Shown: piece by piece, positions 1-9,141 of the stretch | Numbering within the stretch: position 1 is the first letter of the stretch | Layout of the letters: each line of letters starts with the position of its first letter | Assembly: GCF_001421355.1 (NCBI RefSeq) | Contig: NZ_LMKC01000007.1 | Coordinates: 1-64,000, forward strand | Origin: Sphingomonas sp. Leaf9 | GTDB taxonomy: Bacteria; Pseudomonadota; Alphaproteobacteria; Sphingomonadales; Sphingomonadaceae | Direction of reading: 5' to 3' | Length of the DNA: 64,000 bases | Translations under genes and position numbers: made by a program | The notes under the pieces: model-generated | What the model saw: the letters and a program-made list of their open reading frames with translations, nothing else | Databases searched by the model: none | What the model was told of the DNA's origin: nothing

Positions 1-48
1 CCCCACCCGGCCACCCACAGCGTATCCTGATTGGGTGGCCGGGTGGGG
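1..48. repeat. Inverted repeat at the window edge
   Basis: Arms CCCCACCCGGCCACCCA (1-17) and its exact reverse complement (32-48) flank a 14-base loop. It may be a terminator or part of a repeat whose remainder lies before the window. No gene is seen between it and the katG terminator. Confidence 0.6.
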
Positions 49-99
49 GAGCGGGCCGGTACCGCATCGACGCAAGTCGATCAGAACCCACGCCACAGG

Positions 100-138
100 A
101 AAACGGCGGTCCTCCCGACAGGGGAGGGCCGCCGTTTT
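100..138. terminator. Probable bidirectional Rho-independent terminator downstream of katG
   Basis: A GC-rich hairpin whose arms start AAAACGGCGG (100-109) and end CCGCCGTTTT (129-138), with further pairing of CCTCCC with GGGAGG. The A-run on one side and T-run on the other let it work in both directions. It lies about 80 bases past the katG stop codon. Confidence 0.7.
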
Positions 139-155
139 GCATTCTGCGGATTACA

Positions 156-189
156 GTCCCGTACCCCCGCACAGGCGGGGGTACGGGAC
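156..189. repeat. REP-like palindrome
   Basis: Perfect 15-base arms GTCCCGTACCCCCGC and its complement around ACAG. The core CCCCCGC-N4-GCGGGGG recurs in this window near 35.6, 45.7, 54.3, 57.8 and 59.2 kb, always between genes. This copy is just after katG. Confidence 0.75.
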
Positions 190-216
190 CTCGAAGGACG
201 GGTGCGACCGGCGTCC

Positions 217-2502
217 TTACCCGATGCGGTGCGCCCGTGCCTCGCCGAACAGGTCGGCGGTCATCAGCTTGTCCCATGCGGCCACGAAATCGCGCACGAA
301 ACGCTCCTGCCCGTCGACCGCCGCATAGACCTCGCTCACCGCGCGCAGCTGATTGTTGGCGCCGAAGATCAGGTCGTAGCGGGTCGCGTCGTAGCGCTTT
401 TCCCCCGTTGCCCGGTCGTTGATCGCGAAGCGCTGCCCGGCCTCGTCGGCCTTCGCCCACACATGGTCCATGCTGGTGACATGCACGAAGAAGTCGTTGG
501 TCAGCGTCTCCTTGCGGGTCGTGAACACGCCCGCCTCGCTGCCGTCCCAGTTCGCGCCCAGCACGCGCAGGCCGCCGGTCAGCGCCGCCCATTCGGGCAC
601 GCTCAGGCGCAGCAACGCCGCCTTGTCGAGGAACAGCTGTTCCGGCGCGACACGGCCCGCCGTCACCTCGGCGAAATGCGGGTCGGTATAGTTGCGGAAG
701 CCGTCGACGACCGGGCGCAGCCATTCGAAGCTGTCGGCATCGGTCAGCGCATCGGTGGTGTCGCGCCGCCCGGCGGTGAACGGTACTTCGACCGCATGGC
801 CGGCATCGGCCGCCGCGCGTTCGATGGCGACCACGCCGCCCAGCACGATCAGGTCGGCAAGCGACACGCGCTTGTCGCCCGCGCTACCGTCGAACGCGGC
901 CTTTACGCCCTGCAACGCCTCGATGACCGGGCGGGTACGCGCGTTGATGTCCCAGTCCTTTTGCGGGGCGAGCGCGAGGCGCGCGCCGTTCGCGCCGCCG
1001 CGCTTGTCACTGTCGCGATAGGGGAGTGCCGCCGACAGCGCGGTATAGGCCAGGTCGGACACCGACAGGCCGGTGCCCGCGATCGTCTGCTTCAGCGCCG
1101 CCACGTCGCCCGCATCGATCAGCGCATGGTCACGCTCCGGGATCGGGTCCTGCCACAGCAGGTCGGGGGCGATCGTCGCCTCCGGCCCGATATAGCGCTC
1201 ACGCGGCCCCATGTCGCGGTGGGTCAGCTTGTACCACGCCTTCGAGAACTGCTCGGTGAAGTAATCGAAGTCGTTCAGGAACCGCTCGCAGATCGTGCGA
1301 TAGACCGGATCGACCTTCAGCGCGATGTCGCTGGTCATCATCATCAGCGGATGGGTCTTGCCCGGAATATGCGCGTCGGGGGTCTGCGGTGCGTTCTTGT
1401 CGACCGGGGTCCATTGCAGCGATCCCGCCGGACTGCGCGTCTGTTCCCATTCGTTGCCGAACAGATTGTGGAGATAGTCATTGTCCCAGCGCGTCGGGTG
1501 CTGGGTCCAGCTGCCCTCGATACCGTTGGTCATGGTGTTTTCGGCGTTGCCGCTACCTTCAGGGTTATGCCAGCCCAGGCCCATCGCCTCGACCGGGGCC
1601 ATTTCGGGCGGCGCGCCGATACGATCGGGCGGGACCATGCCGTGGCTCTTGCCGAACGCGTGACCACCGGCGATCAGCGCCACCGTCTCCTCATCGTTCA
1701 TCGCCATCCGGGTGAAGGTCACGCGGATATCGCGCGCCGATGCTTCCGGATCGCCCTTGCCATACGGCCCTTCGGGATTGACGTAGATCAGCGCCTGGTT
1801 CGACGCGGCCAGCGGCTGTTCGAGGTCGTAATCGGCATCGCCATTCTGGCCCCGCCAGCGCTTGTCACGCATCGTCATCGAATCGAACGATTCGATATGC
1901 TCGGGGTCCCATACCTCCGGGCCCCAATAGGTCGCGTCGTCGGCGATCCACGCATCCTCGCGCCCGCCGGCAAAGCCGTAGGTCGGAAAGCCCATGATCT
2001 CGAGCGCGCAGGTGCCGGTCAGCACGATCAGGTCGGCCCACGACAGCGACGCGCCATACTTCGCCTTGATCGGCCACAGCAGGCGGCGCGACTTGTCGAT
2101 ATTGCCGTTGTCCCACCAGCTTTCGATCGGGGCGAAGCGCTGCATCGCCTCACCGGCACCACCGCGCCCGTCGGCGATGCGGTAGCTGCCGGCCGAATGC
2201 CACGCCATGCGGATCATCTGCGGCCCGTAATTGCCATAGTCGGACGGCCACCAGTCGACCGAGCTGGTCAGGAAGCCCTTGATTTCGTTCTTCAGCGCGG
2301 CGAGGTCGATCTTCGCGAACGCCGCCGGATAATCGAAATCGGTGCCCAACGGGTTGGCCGAGGGGGCATTGCGGGCCAGCAGCTCGATGCGCAGCCGGTC
2401 GGGATACCAGTCGGCCAGCGTCGGCGGGGTGCCGAGGGTGCCGCCGATCCGGTCGCCGCCAAAGGGGCATTTGCCAGCCAGCACCGTCTTGTAATCCTGC
2501 AT
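217..2502 (-). CDS. katG: Catalase-peroxidase KatG
   Basis: Bifunctional haem enzyme (761 aa) that dismutates hydrogen peroxide and oxidises peroxidase substrates; cytoplasmic oxidative-stress defence. The N-terminal catalytic half carries the distal triad Arg98-Trp101-His102 in [11 protein letters not shown], the Tyr of YVNPEGP and the Met of RMAMND, which with the distal Trp form the Met-Tyr-Trp adduct of this family, and the proximal His in [10 protein letters not shown]. The C-terminal half is the usual degenerate duplicate. The start at 2502 ([16 protein letters not shown]) is chosen because GAGG lies 6 bases upstream; upstream in-frame starts give an arginine-rich tail not typical of KatG. 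It is transcribed away from the SulP transporter and followed by a REP palindrome and a terminator. Confidence 0.97.
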   Translation of the reverse strand: MQDYKTVLAGKCPFGGDRIGGTLGTPPTLADWYPDRLRIELLARNAPSANPLGTDFDYPAAFAKIDLAALKNEIKGFLTSSVDWWPSDYGNYGPQMIRMAWHSAGSYRIADGRGGAGEAMQRFAPIESWWDNGNIDKSRRLLWPIKAKYGASLSWADLIVLTGTCALEIMGFPTYGFAGGREDAWIADDATYWGPEVWDPEHIESFDSMTMRDKRWRGQNGDADYDLEQPLAASNQALIYVNPEGPYGKGDPEASARDIRVTFTRMAMNDEETVALIAGGHAFGKSHGMVPPDRIGAPPEMAPVEAMGLGWHNPEGSGNAENTMTNGIEGSWTQHPTRWDNDYLHNLFGNEWEQTRSPAGSLQWTPVDKNAPQTPDAHIPGKTHPLMMMTSDIALKVDPVYRTICERFLNDFDYFTEQFSKAWYKLTHRDMGPRERYIGPEATIAPDLLWQDPIPERDHALIDAGDVAALKQTIAGTGLSVSDLAYTALSAALPYRDSDKRGGANGARLALAPQKDWDINARTRPVIEALQGVKAAFDGSAGDKRVSLADLIVLGGVVAIERAAADAGHAVEVPFTAGRRDTTDALTDADSFEWLRPVVDGFRNYTDPHFAEVTAGRVAPEQLFLDKAALLRLSVPEWAALTGGLRVLGANWDGSEAGVFTTRKETLTNDFFVHVTSMDHVWAKADEAGQRFAINDRATGEKRYDATRYDLIFGANNQLRAVSEVYAAVDGQERFVRDFVAAWDKLMTADLFGEARAHRIG

Positions 2503-2670
2503 GTTCGGCCTCGTTCTCGCCATGGTCGCGGGCGCTTTTCGGATGGGGGCGCCCCGAACCGCGAAACCACGGCGGCGGGACACAAGGGTCGACCGCCCGG
2601 CAGAACGTATAACCTACGCGCAGGTTGCGGATGTTGGCGGACCAACGCGGCGGCTTGCCCACACCGCCCG

Positions 2671-2746
2671 CTTGCGGCTATGGGCGCACCATTCGCAAGG
2701 ACCCGGTGCAATTCCGGGTGGCTATTCCGGCCGCCGATCCGCCGGA
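2671..2746 (+). promoter_or_regulatory. Structured leader of the SulP gene, candidate cis-regulatory RNA
   Basis: The 309-base gap between katG and the SulP gene holds three consecutive perfect stems on the + strand: CTTGCG (2671-2676) with CGCAAG (2694-2699), ACCCGG (2701-2706) with CCGGGT (2714-2719), and TCCGGC (2726-2731) with GCCGGA (2741-2746). GGCTAT occurs both in the first loop and between the second and third stems. The third stem ends 65 bases before the SulP ATG. A regulatory RNA is inferred; the sul1 motif, reported upstream of alphaproteobacterial sulfate transporters, is one candidate family but was not verified. Confidence 0.45.
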
Positions 2747-2811
2747 CAACATCCCCCGCAGCCATGATCCGCGCCCGAGTGATGCGCGCTGCGGCCCGAT
2801 GTGGAATTTCC

Positions 2812-4299
2812 ATGACGTTCGATTTTGCAACCTACCGCCGCCAATGGTTCGGCGGCGCCGTCCAGATCCGCCGCGACGTCCTCGCCGGGATCGTCGTCGC
2901 GCTGGCGCTGATCCCCGAAGCGATCGGCTTTTCGATCATCGCCGGGGTCGACCCGCGCATCGGCCTGTACGCCTCGGTCGCGATCGCGATGACGATCGCG
3001 TTTCTGGGCGGGCGGCCGGGCATGGTCTCCGCCGCGACCGCCGCCGTCGCGGTGCTGGTGGGGCCGCTGGTCCGCGACCACGGCGTCGAGTATCTGTTCG
3101 CCGCGACGATCCTGATGGGCCTGATCCAGATCGCCGCCGGGCTGCTGCGGCTCGACCGGGTGATGCAGTTCGTGTCGCGCTCGGTCATCACCGGCTTCGT
3201 CAACGCGCTCGCCATCCTGATCTTCATGGCGCAGCTGCCACAGCTGACCGGGGTCAGCTGGCACAGCTATGCGCTGATCGCGCTGGGCCTCGCCATCATC
3301 TATTTGTTGCCGCGCATCACCCGCGCGGTGCCGTCGCCGCTGGTCGCGATCCTCGTGCTGAGCGGCATCAGCATCGCGATGAGCCTGCCGGTCAACACCG
3401 TCGGCGACATGGGGCAATTGCCCGAGGGGCTGCCGAGCTTCGCGTGGCCACAGGTGCCGCTGACGCTCGAGACGCTCTGGATCATCCTGCCCACGTCGCT
3501 GACCATGGCCGCCGTCGGCCTGCTGGAATCGCTGCTGACCGCGCAGATCGTCGACGACATGACCGATACCGACAGTGACAAGGCGCAGGAATGCGCGGGC
3601 CAGGGCGGCGCGAACATCGTCGCCGCGCTGTTCGGCGGCATGGGCGGCTGTGCGATGATCGGGCAGTCGGTCATCAACGTGACCTCGGGTGGTCGCGGGC
3701 GACTGTCGACCTTCGTCGCCGGTGCGTTCCTGCTGTTCCTGCTCGCCGTGCTCGGCCCCTGGGTCGGGCGGGTGCCGATGCCGGCGCTGGTCGCGGTGAT
3801 GATCATGGTGTCGATCGGCACGTTCAGCTGGAATTCGATCGCCAACCTGCGGCGTCACCCGCCGACCTCCTCGATCGTCATGCTGGTGACGGTCGCGGTC
3901 GTCGTCGCGACTCGCGACCTGTCGCTGGGCGTGCTGGCCGGCGTGCTGCTGTCGGGCGTGTTCTTCGCAGGGAAAGTCCAGCGGATGTTCGCGGTCGAGC
4001 GAACCGAGGATGCGGCCGGCGTGACCTACCGGGTCGGGGGGCAGATCTTCTTCGCCTCGGTCGACCGCTTCCGCCGCGCCTTTGCCGTGGAAGCGCCGGG
4101 GCCGGTGACGATCGACGTGTCGGCGGCGCATTTCTGGGACATTTCGGGCGTCGACGCACTCGACAAGATCGTCGCCCGCCTGCGCCAGCAGGGCGCGACC
4201 GTCACCGTCATCGGCTATAACCGCGCCAGCGCCGACCTGATCGACCGCTTCGCGCTCCACGACAAGACCGGCGTCGAACTGGGCGTCGCGCCGCACTGA
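2812..4299 (+). CDS. SulP-family inorganic anion transporter with STAS domain
   Basis: Inner-membrane permease (495 aa) of the SulP/SLC26 family, which moves sulfate, bicarbonate or related anions. The N-terminus ([19 protein letters not shown]) is the family signature, followed by about 10-12 hydrophobic segments to roughly residue 400 and a C-terminal STAS domain (about 400-480, with [20 protein letters not shown]). The substrate cannot be read from sequence. The start at 2812 ([12 protein letters not shown]) matches the usual SulP N-terminus; its ribosome binding site is weak, and an in-frame ATG at 2764 is an alternative. The gene is divergent from katG and followed by its own hairpin terminator. 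Confidence 0.9.
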   Translation: MTFDFATYRRQWFGGAVQIRRDVLAGIVVALALIPEAIGFSIIAGVDPRIGLYASVAIAMTIAFLGGRPGMVSAATAAVAVLVGPLVRDHGVEYLFAATILMGLIQIAAGLLRLDRVMQFVSRSVITGFVNALAILIFMAQLPQLTGVSWHSYALIALGLAIIYLLPRITRAVPSPLVAILVLSGISIAMSLPVNTVGDMGQLPEGLPSFAWPQVPLTLETLWIILPTSLTMAAVGLLESLLTAQIVDDMTDTDSDKAQECAGQGGANIVAALFGGMGGCAMIGQSVINVTSGGRGRLSTFVAGAFLLFLLAVLGPWVGRVPMPALVAVMIMVSIGTFSWNSIANLRRHPPTSSIVMLVTVAVVVATRDLSLGVLAGVLLSGVFFAGKVQRMFAVERTEDAAGVTYRVGGQIFFASVDRFRRAFAVEAPGPVTIDVSAAHFWDISGVDALDKIVARLRQQGATVTVIGYNRASADLIDRFALHDKTGVELGVAPH

Positions 4300-4319
4300 G
4301 GGGGATGGTTTCATCCCCC
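4300..4319 (+). terminator. Terminator of the SulP gene
   Basis: Arms GGGGGATG (4300-4307) and CATCCCCC (4312-4319) around GTTT, followed by TTAGTTT. It lies between the convergent SulP and epimerase genes. Confidence 0.7.
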
Positions 4320-4329
4320 TTAGTTTGGA

Positions 4330-5310
4330 TCAGCGTTGTGCGTAATATTCCCGATACCAATCCGCAAAACGCTGCAACCCCTCCGCCAACATAACTTTCG
4401 GAGCATAGCCGGTCAGCGCATGCAGCTTGGATACGTCGGCATAGGTCGCCGTGACGTCGCCTAGCTGCATCGGCTTCATGATCTTGATTGCTTCACGGCC
4501 GATCGCCTTTTCCAGCGTCGAGATCATCTCCATCAACCCAACCGGATGGCTGTCGCCGATATTGAGCACCCGATGCTCCTTGGCGGGTGGAGGATTGTCG
4601 AGCGCACCCAGGATGCCATCGACGATATCATCGATATAGGTGAAGTCCCGCGCCATGCGGCCTTCTCCGAAGACTTCGATCGGCTGTCCCGCCAGGATTT
4701 TCTGGGAAAAGGAAAAATAGGCCATGTCCGGCCGGCCCCACGGGCCATACACCGTGAAGAAGCGCAGTCCGGTCTGCGCGAAGCCATAAAGCTTTGCATA
4801 GGAATGGCTCATCAATTCACAGGCACGCTTGGTCGCAGCGTAAAGAGAAACCGGCTCGGCTGCCGGTTCCTCTTCCGTAAATCCTGCCCCTCCCATCGGT
4901 TTATCACCATAGACCGAGCTGGAGGACGCATAGACCAGATGAACGAAATTGTCCGCATGGCGGCATGCTTCGAGAATGGAGAGATGGCCAGCAAGGTTGG
5001 CCCGTTCATAGGCGAACGGATTATCGATGCTGTAGCGAACGCCGGCCTGCGCAGCCAAGTGAACGACCCGCGTAATTCCGTACGATCGAACAAGCTCCGA
5101 AATCGCGGGCGCATCCGAAATATCGACACGATGGAATTCAAAGTTTTCCTTCCCTGCAAAGGTCGCAAGACGCGCCTCCTTCAAGGAAGTATCATAATAA
5201 TCGTTTACGATATCCACGCCGACTACCCGTTCGCCACGATCGAGCAGGCGATGGGCAGTAGCATGTCCGATAAAGCCCGCGACACCGGTAACCAGAACAG
5301 GGCTCTTCAT
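4330..5310 (-). CDS. UDP-glucuronate 4-epimerase-like nucleotide-sugar epimerase
   Basis: Extended short-chain dehydrogenase (326 aa), predicted to interconvert UDP-glucuronate and UDP-galacturonate in the cytoplasm for polysaccharide synthesis. The N-terminal NAD site is TGVAGFIG, the catalytic Tyr-Lys pair is in SLYAATK, and HLAAQAGVRYSI, FFTVYGPWGRPDMA and RDFTYIDDI are typical of the UDP-glucuronate epimerase subgroup. The ATG at 5310 has GGA a few bases upstream; an in-frame GTG at 5334 would add eight residues. It is the leftmost EPS gene and is separated from the others by the replication region. Substrate is inferred from family resemblance. Confidence 0.85.
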   Translation of the reverse strand: MKSPVLVTGVAGFIGHATAHRLLDRGERVVGVDIVNDYYDTSLKEARLATFAGKENFEFHRVDISDAPAISELVRSYGITRVVHLAAQAGVRYSIDNPFAYERANLAGHLSILEACRHADNFVHLVYASSSSVYGDKPMGGAGFTEEEPAAEPVSLYAATKRACELMSHSYAKLYGFAQTGLRFFTVYGPWGRPDMAYFSFSQKILAGQPIEVFGEGRMARDFTYIDDIVDGILGALDNPPPAKEHRVLNIGDSHPVGLMEMISTLEKAIGREAIKIMKPMQLGDVTATYADVSKLHALTGYAPKVMLAEGLQRFADWYREYYAQR

Positions 5311-5680
5311 CGTTCCAACATCCACATCGTTCACAAGTCAGCCGGGCCTCTACCAGCTTTCCATCCGAATGAAATCGGCGATTCGCAACGATCGCCATCA
5401 GCCATTTCTCAGGGGAAAGGGGTTGGCCAAGACCGGTATCGGCGCACCTCACAAAAAATACGAGGGCATTGGCTGATGTCCCGACGAGTGGCACCTTCGT
5501 GGACCATATGATGGTTTGATGAGAATCTGCCCTTTCCAAGCAGATTTACGCAAATGGTCATCCTCCCGGCCGCCACTTGCTCTCGCCGGAGAGCATCGCG
5601 CCGGCGTAAGCCGGTGCGTCCCGCAGGTTCCGCTGGCGGTTGGTTTTTCGGTGGGCGTTGTTTCTTCCTCATTGTAGCCG
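5311..5680. other. Intergenic region before the epimerase
   Basis: About 370 bases with no convincing gene on either strand; the open frames have low-quality composition and no good ribosome binding site. It should hold the epimerase promoter, but no clear -35/-10 pair was recognised. An inverted repeat GTTGGCC/GGCCAAC (about 5694-5712) lies just inside the end of the neighbouring HTH gene. Confidence 0.5.
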
Positions 5681-6544
5681 TCAGGCTTGGTGCCGTTGGC
5701 CGGCAAGGCCAACGACATTTGTCGTCTTATGATAAGACTCTTGTAGTGGTTCCGGATCGGAATGAGACTCGCACGCGGCACGATCGATCGCTGCGCCAAG
5801 CGAGGCCAACACCCGACCGAGCGCACCACCCAGCGTCACCTCGGCCAGCTCCTTGCAGCTGAGCGTCGCGCGCATCGCAGCCAGCTCGGCCGCCGCTTCC
5901 GCCTGATGCACGATCGCGTCGCACGGCAGCTGTGCGGGGTGCAGGCTGCGCGGCAGCAAGCGCAACAGCTTGCCCGGCAGCAGCGCGCGATAGATATTCG
6001 AGGTCTGGCGATAGCGCGGGCCGCTGCCAGTCGTGCGGCAGAAGCGGCGCTGGCGGATCAGGAACCCCGCCGCCTCCAGCGCCGACAGCGCTCGCGCCAC
6101 CGTCGCCCGGCCGAGCGCGGTCGCCCGAGCCAGATGGTCATAGGTTGGAAAGACCTTGCCGGCATTCAGCCGGGCGAGCGTGCAGATCTCCTCGAACACA
6201 CGCACGGCGCCGGCGGTAAGGCCGGCCAGCGCCGCCTCACCCGCATCCAGTATCCGCCCCTCGGCGCGCGCCGTGCGACGGGCACGGCGACCGGCATCCA
6301 GCGCGGCGCGCGCGGCGCGCAGCAGCCGGTCGGTCTCGCCCTTGGCCGGTACCGCAAAGAAATTGTCCTCGACCGTCCCCGCCTCGACGCTGCCGCGCCG
6401 TACCGGCATGCCGGTGCGATGCAGGCCGCCGCGGCGCGGTGCCCGCGGTTCGGTCGCCGTACCGCTCCCCACCACGCCGATGCGCGCGCCCTGGTCCAGC
6501 GCGCCGATGCGCGCAATCGCCTGCGCCAGAATGAGCGCCATCAT
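5681..6544 (-). CDS. Winged-helix/HTH protein of the replication region
   Basis: A 287-residue protein of uncertain function, placed downstream of RepA on the same strand. The middle (about 115-175) reads as a winged helix: VFPTYDHLARATALGRATVARALSALEAAGFLIRQRRF is the pattern of plasmid HTH proteins related to replication initiators or GntR-like DNA binders. The N-terminal third is Arg/Ala-rich; the C-terminus is helical. The start at 6544 is supported by AAGGGGGA a few bases upstream. Its leader overlaps a possible antisense RNA. It may be an accessory replication or copy-control protein; this is inferred from position. Confidence 0.65.
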   Translation of the reverse strand: MMALILAQAIARIGALDQGARIGVVGSGTATEPRAPRRGGLHRTGMPVRRGSVEAGTVEDNFFAVPAKGETDRLLRAARAALDAGRRARRTARAEGRILDAGEAALAGLTAGAVRVFEEICTLARLNAGKVFPTYDHLARATALGRATVARALSALEAAGFLIRQRRFCRTTGSGPRYRQTSNIYRALLPGKLLRLLPRSLHPAQLPCDAIVHQAEAAAELAAMRATLSCKELAEVTLGGALGRVLASLGAAIDRAACESHSDPEPLQESYHKTTNVVGLAGQRHQA

Positions 6545-6609
6545 CGTCCCCCTTGTCCGGGGCCGGGACCAGTTTTGCAAAAAAGGGGCGTGGCGCGAAA
6601 CGCGCGTCC

Positions 6610-6638
6610 TTGAACCGGCAAGCGATCGGGGGTATTTG
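6610..6638 (+). promoter_or_regulatory. Possible promoter for a + strand RNA
   Basis: TTGAAC (6610-6615) and TATTTG (6633-6638) are 17 bases apart, acceptable -35 and -10 hexamers. A transcript starting near 6645 would run into the terminator at 6697-6716. Prediction by eye only. Confidence 0.3.
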
Positions 6639-6725
6639 GAGAACCTGTTGAGATGAGTTCGACGTTTGGCGACGTCGCTCCAAATACCCTTGGGACGCCC
6701 GGCCTTCGTGCCGGGCTTTCCTTTA
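6630..6725 (+). ncRNA. Candidate small antisense RNA or structured leader in the rep region
   Basis: A perfect 12-base inverted repeat GGGTATTTGGAG (6630-6641) / CTCCAAATACCC (6678-6689) encloses a second perfect hairpin CGACGT (6660-6665) / ACGTCG (6672-6677), and is followed by a terminator hairpin. If transcribed from the possible promoter at 6610-6638, the + strand RNA would be about 80 nt and antisense to the leader of the HTH gene, the usual layout of a counter-transcribed copy-control RNA. Alternatively the long hairpin acts in the minus-strand mRNA. Confidence 0.4.
6697..6722 (+). terminator. Rho-independent terminator in the rep region
   Basis: GCCCGGC (6697-6703), loop CTTCGT, GCCGGGC (6710-6716), then TTTCCTTT. 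It faces the + strand although both neighbouring genes are on the minus strand, so it has no obvious protein-coding client. Confidence 0.65.
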
Positions 6726-6817
6726 TGTGGTCACGGCCATTCCCTCATCCGCCGGCCCCGCTGCCGACTGCTGACGTGACCTTTGCAGATGAAATCCAAC
6801 ATCGGAAGCGTTCCCGG

Positions 6818-6965
6818 TTCGTGCTTTCGAGTAGGAAAGCCGAAATTGCACCCGTTTCGGCGCAAACTCCGCCGTTCGATTCGTGCTTTCGAGTAGGAAA
6901 GCACCTGCCGATTCGTGCTTTCGGATAGGAATACGCCGCGCAACTTCGTGCTTTCGGGTAGGAAA
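6818..6965 (+). repeat. Four iterons, candidate origin of replication
   Basis: Direct repeats of TTCGTGCTTTCGRGTAGGAA start at 6818, 6880, 6912 (variant GGATAGG) and 6945. The last three are spaced 32-33 bases, about three helical turns; the first is offset by 62. They lie just past the repA stop codon. Iterons next to a RepA gene normally bind the initiator; that these do so is inferred. Confidence 0.75.
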
Positions 6966-6973
6966 TGCGCCGC

Positions 6974-7888
6974 TCAACCGACGGGTGATTCGCCTGCTTC
7001 CGAATCACTACGGCCCAGCTGCGCCGGCCGCCGGGTCAGCACCACCTGCACCGGGGCGCTGCGCCGCCCACGCCTAGGGGCATCGCTCTCGTCCATCGCC
7101 TGTTCGATCAGCTCGAGCCGATAGTCGGGGATGCTGTCGGCTGCCGCTATCTGCTTCAAAGCATTGCGAAAATTGGGAAGGGGGTTCTGGTAGCCGATCT
7201 GCAGGCGGAACGTCGCGAGGTCGGTTTCCAACCGCTCCTCACCGCTCGATCGCGCCACTTCATAGATGCGCCGCTCGATCGGGCCGAGCTGGAAATACGC
7301 CGCAGCATAATCGAGCACGTGCCGGTCGAGCAGGATCGCGCGGAACAGCCAGTCGCACAGCCGCACCTTGACCGCCTTCAGCCGCCGCTCGCCGCCGCGG
7401 GTGCGCGAATAATGCAGCTTGGCCTCGGACAGCCACGAGAAGAAGCCTTCCTCGCCTTCGCCGCCCGCTTCGATGTTGGTCTTGATCTGCGTACCCTGCA
7501 GCCGCTCCAGCGCCTCCGACAGTCGCCCGTACGACCGGGCCGAGTGATTGGCCCCGGTCACCGTGAACAGATCGTGCGCGGTGAAGACGAAATCCTGGGT
7601 AACGCTCTCACCCACCTCGATCTTCGCCAGCATCAGGCTGGCGATATAGAGAACGATTTCCTTGTCATAGATGGTCGCGACCCCGCTCGCCGACGGGCGG
7701 ACCTCGATCGTGACGTTGTTCGCCTGGTAGGTCAGCGGCTTCATCCACGCATTCTTGGCCAGCGCGAAGAACGGGAACGCCATCAACGACCGCTCGCCCC
7801 GGATCTCGGCGGTCAGCGGGCTGTCGAGGCGGAAAAGGTCGCCCTGCGGACGGGTGGGGGTGCGCGGGGCGGGAGGCTTGCGGGTCAT
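6974..7888 (-). CDS. repA: Plasmid replication initiator protein, RPA family
   Basis: Initiator (304 aa) expected to bind the nearby iterons and start replication of the element. From about residue 20 it follows the RPA family: FPFFALAKNAW, then TYQANNVTIEVRPSASGVATIYDKEIVLYIAS, a winged-helix region (FTAHDLFTVTGANHSARSYGRLSEALERLQGTQI) and YAAAYFQLGPIERRIYEVARS. The C-terminal 40 residues are polar and probably disordered. The ATG at 7888 lacks a strong Shine-Dalgarno, and an inverted iteron copy ends 6 bases upstream, so autoregulation is likely. Four more iterons follow the stop codon. Confidence 0.88.
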   Translation of the reverse strand: MTRKPPAPRTPTRPQGDLFRLDSPLTAEIRGERSLMAFPFFALAKNAWMKPLTYQANNVTIEVRPSASGVATIYDKEIVLYIASLMLAKIEVGESVTQDFVFTAHDLFTVTGANHSARSYGRLSEALERLQGTQIKTNIEAGGEGEEGFFSWLSEAKLHYSRTRGGERRLKAVKVRLCDWLFRAILLDRHVLDYAAAYFQLGPIERRIYEVARSSGEERLETDLATFRLQIGYQNPLPNFRNALKQIAAADSIPDYRLELIEQAMDESDAPRRGRRSAPVQVVLTRRPAQLGRSDSEAGESPVG

Positions 7889-7894
7889 GGGGTA

Positions 7895-7990
7895 TTTCTA
7901 CTCGAAAGCACGAAGATTGGGGAGGGTGGCGCGATCGGCCGCACGATATGCCTCACGTGAGACGCGTGTTTTCGTGCTTTCGAGTAGAAA
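7895..7990. promoter_or_regulatory. Divergent iteron-like pair upstream of repA, probable autoregulatory site
   Basis: One copy on the minus strand (7895-7914) and one on the + strand (7971-7990), both reading TTCGTGCTTTCGAGTAGAAA and 56 bases apart. They differ from the origin copies by one G (GTAGAAA against GTAGGAAA). The first covers the translation initiation region of repA. RepA binding here would repress its own gene; inferred from the layout. Confidence 0.6.
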
Positions 7991-8233
7991 ATATGGTGCC
8001 GTATTGCTGGACCACTCCCCCAAAGCAAATTTCGAGACATCGTATGATACGGCCTCACCAAGGCATGGATGCAGGCGAAAAGATGACGCGCGTGACCGAT
8101 CCATGAACAAGATGCTTACCGTCCCAGATTGAAAGCCCTGCTAAGCGAGGGCAGCACACACCTCCTCGGGGCTTGCGAGATTTACCAAAGCGACTAAGGG
8201 TCCCACGTAAATTACGACGCGACTGGAAGGATT

Positions 8234-9133
<900 letters not shown>

Positions 9134-9141
9134 AGTTTGAT

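Noticed and set aside
2701..2719. Cobalamin riboswitch, because CCCGGTGCAATTCCGGG recalls the GGTG-AA-TCC element
   Set aside because: The B12 box and the rest of the aptamer are not visible nearby.
31..2811. A very long + strand open frame antisense to katG, continuous with the SulP gene
   Set aside because: Its protein is Arg/His-rich without any domain until the SulP part; it results from the lack of stops opposite a GC-rich gene. Only the SulP portion from 2812 is supported.
2722..4314. A 530-codon minus-strand frame opposite the SulP gene
   Set aside because: The sequence is low-complexity Asp/Arg/His/Gln, a typical shadow of a GC-rich membrane protein gene.
5409..5672. Possible small minus-strand gene between the epimerase and the HTH gene
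   Set aside because: No ribosome site, no recognisable domain and Arg/Pro-rich composition.
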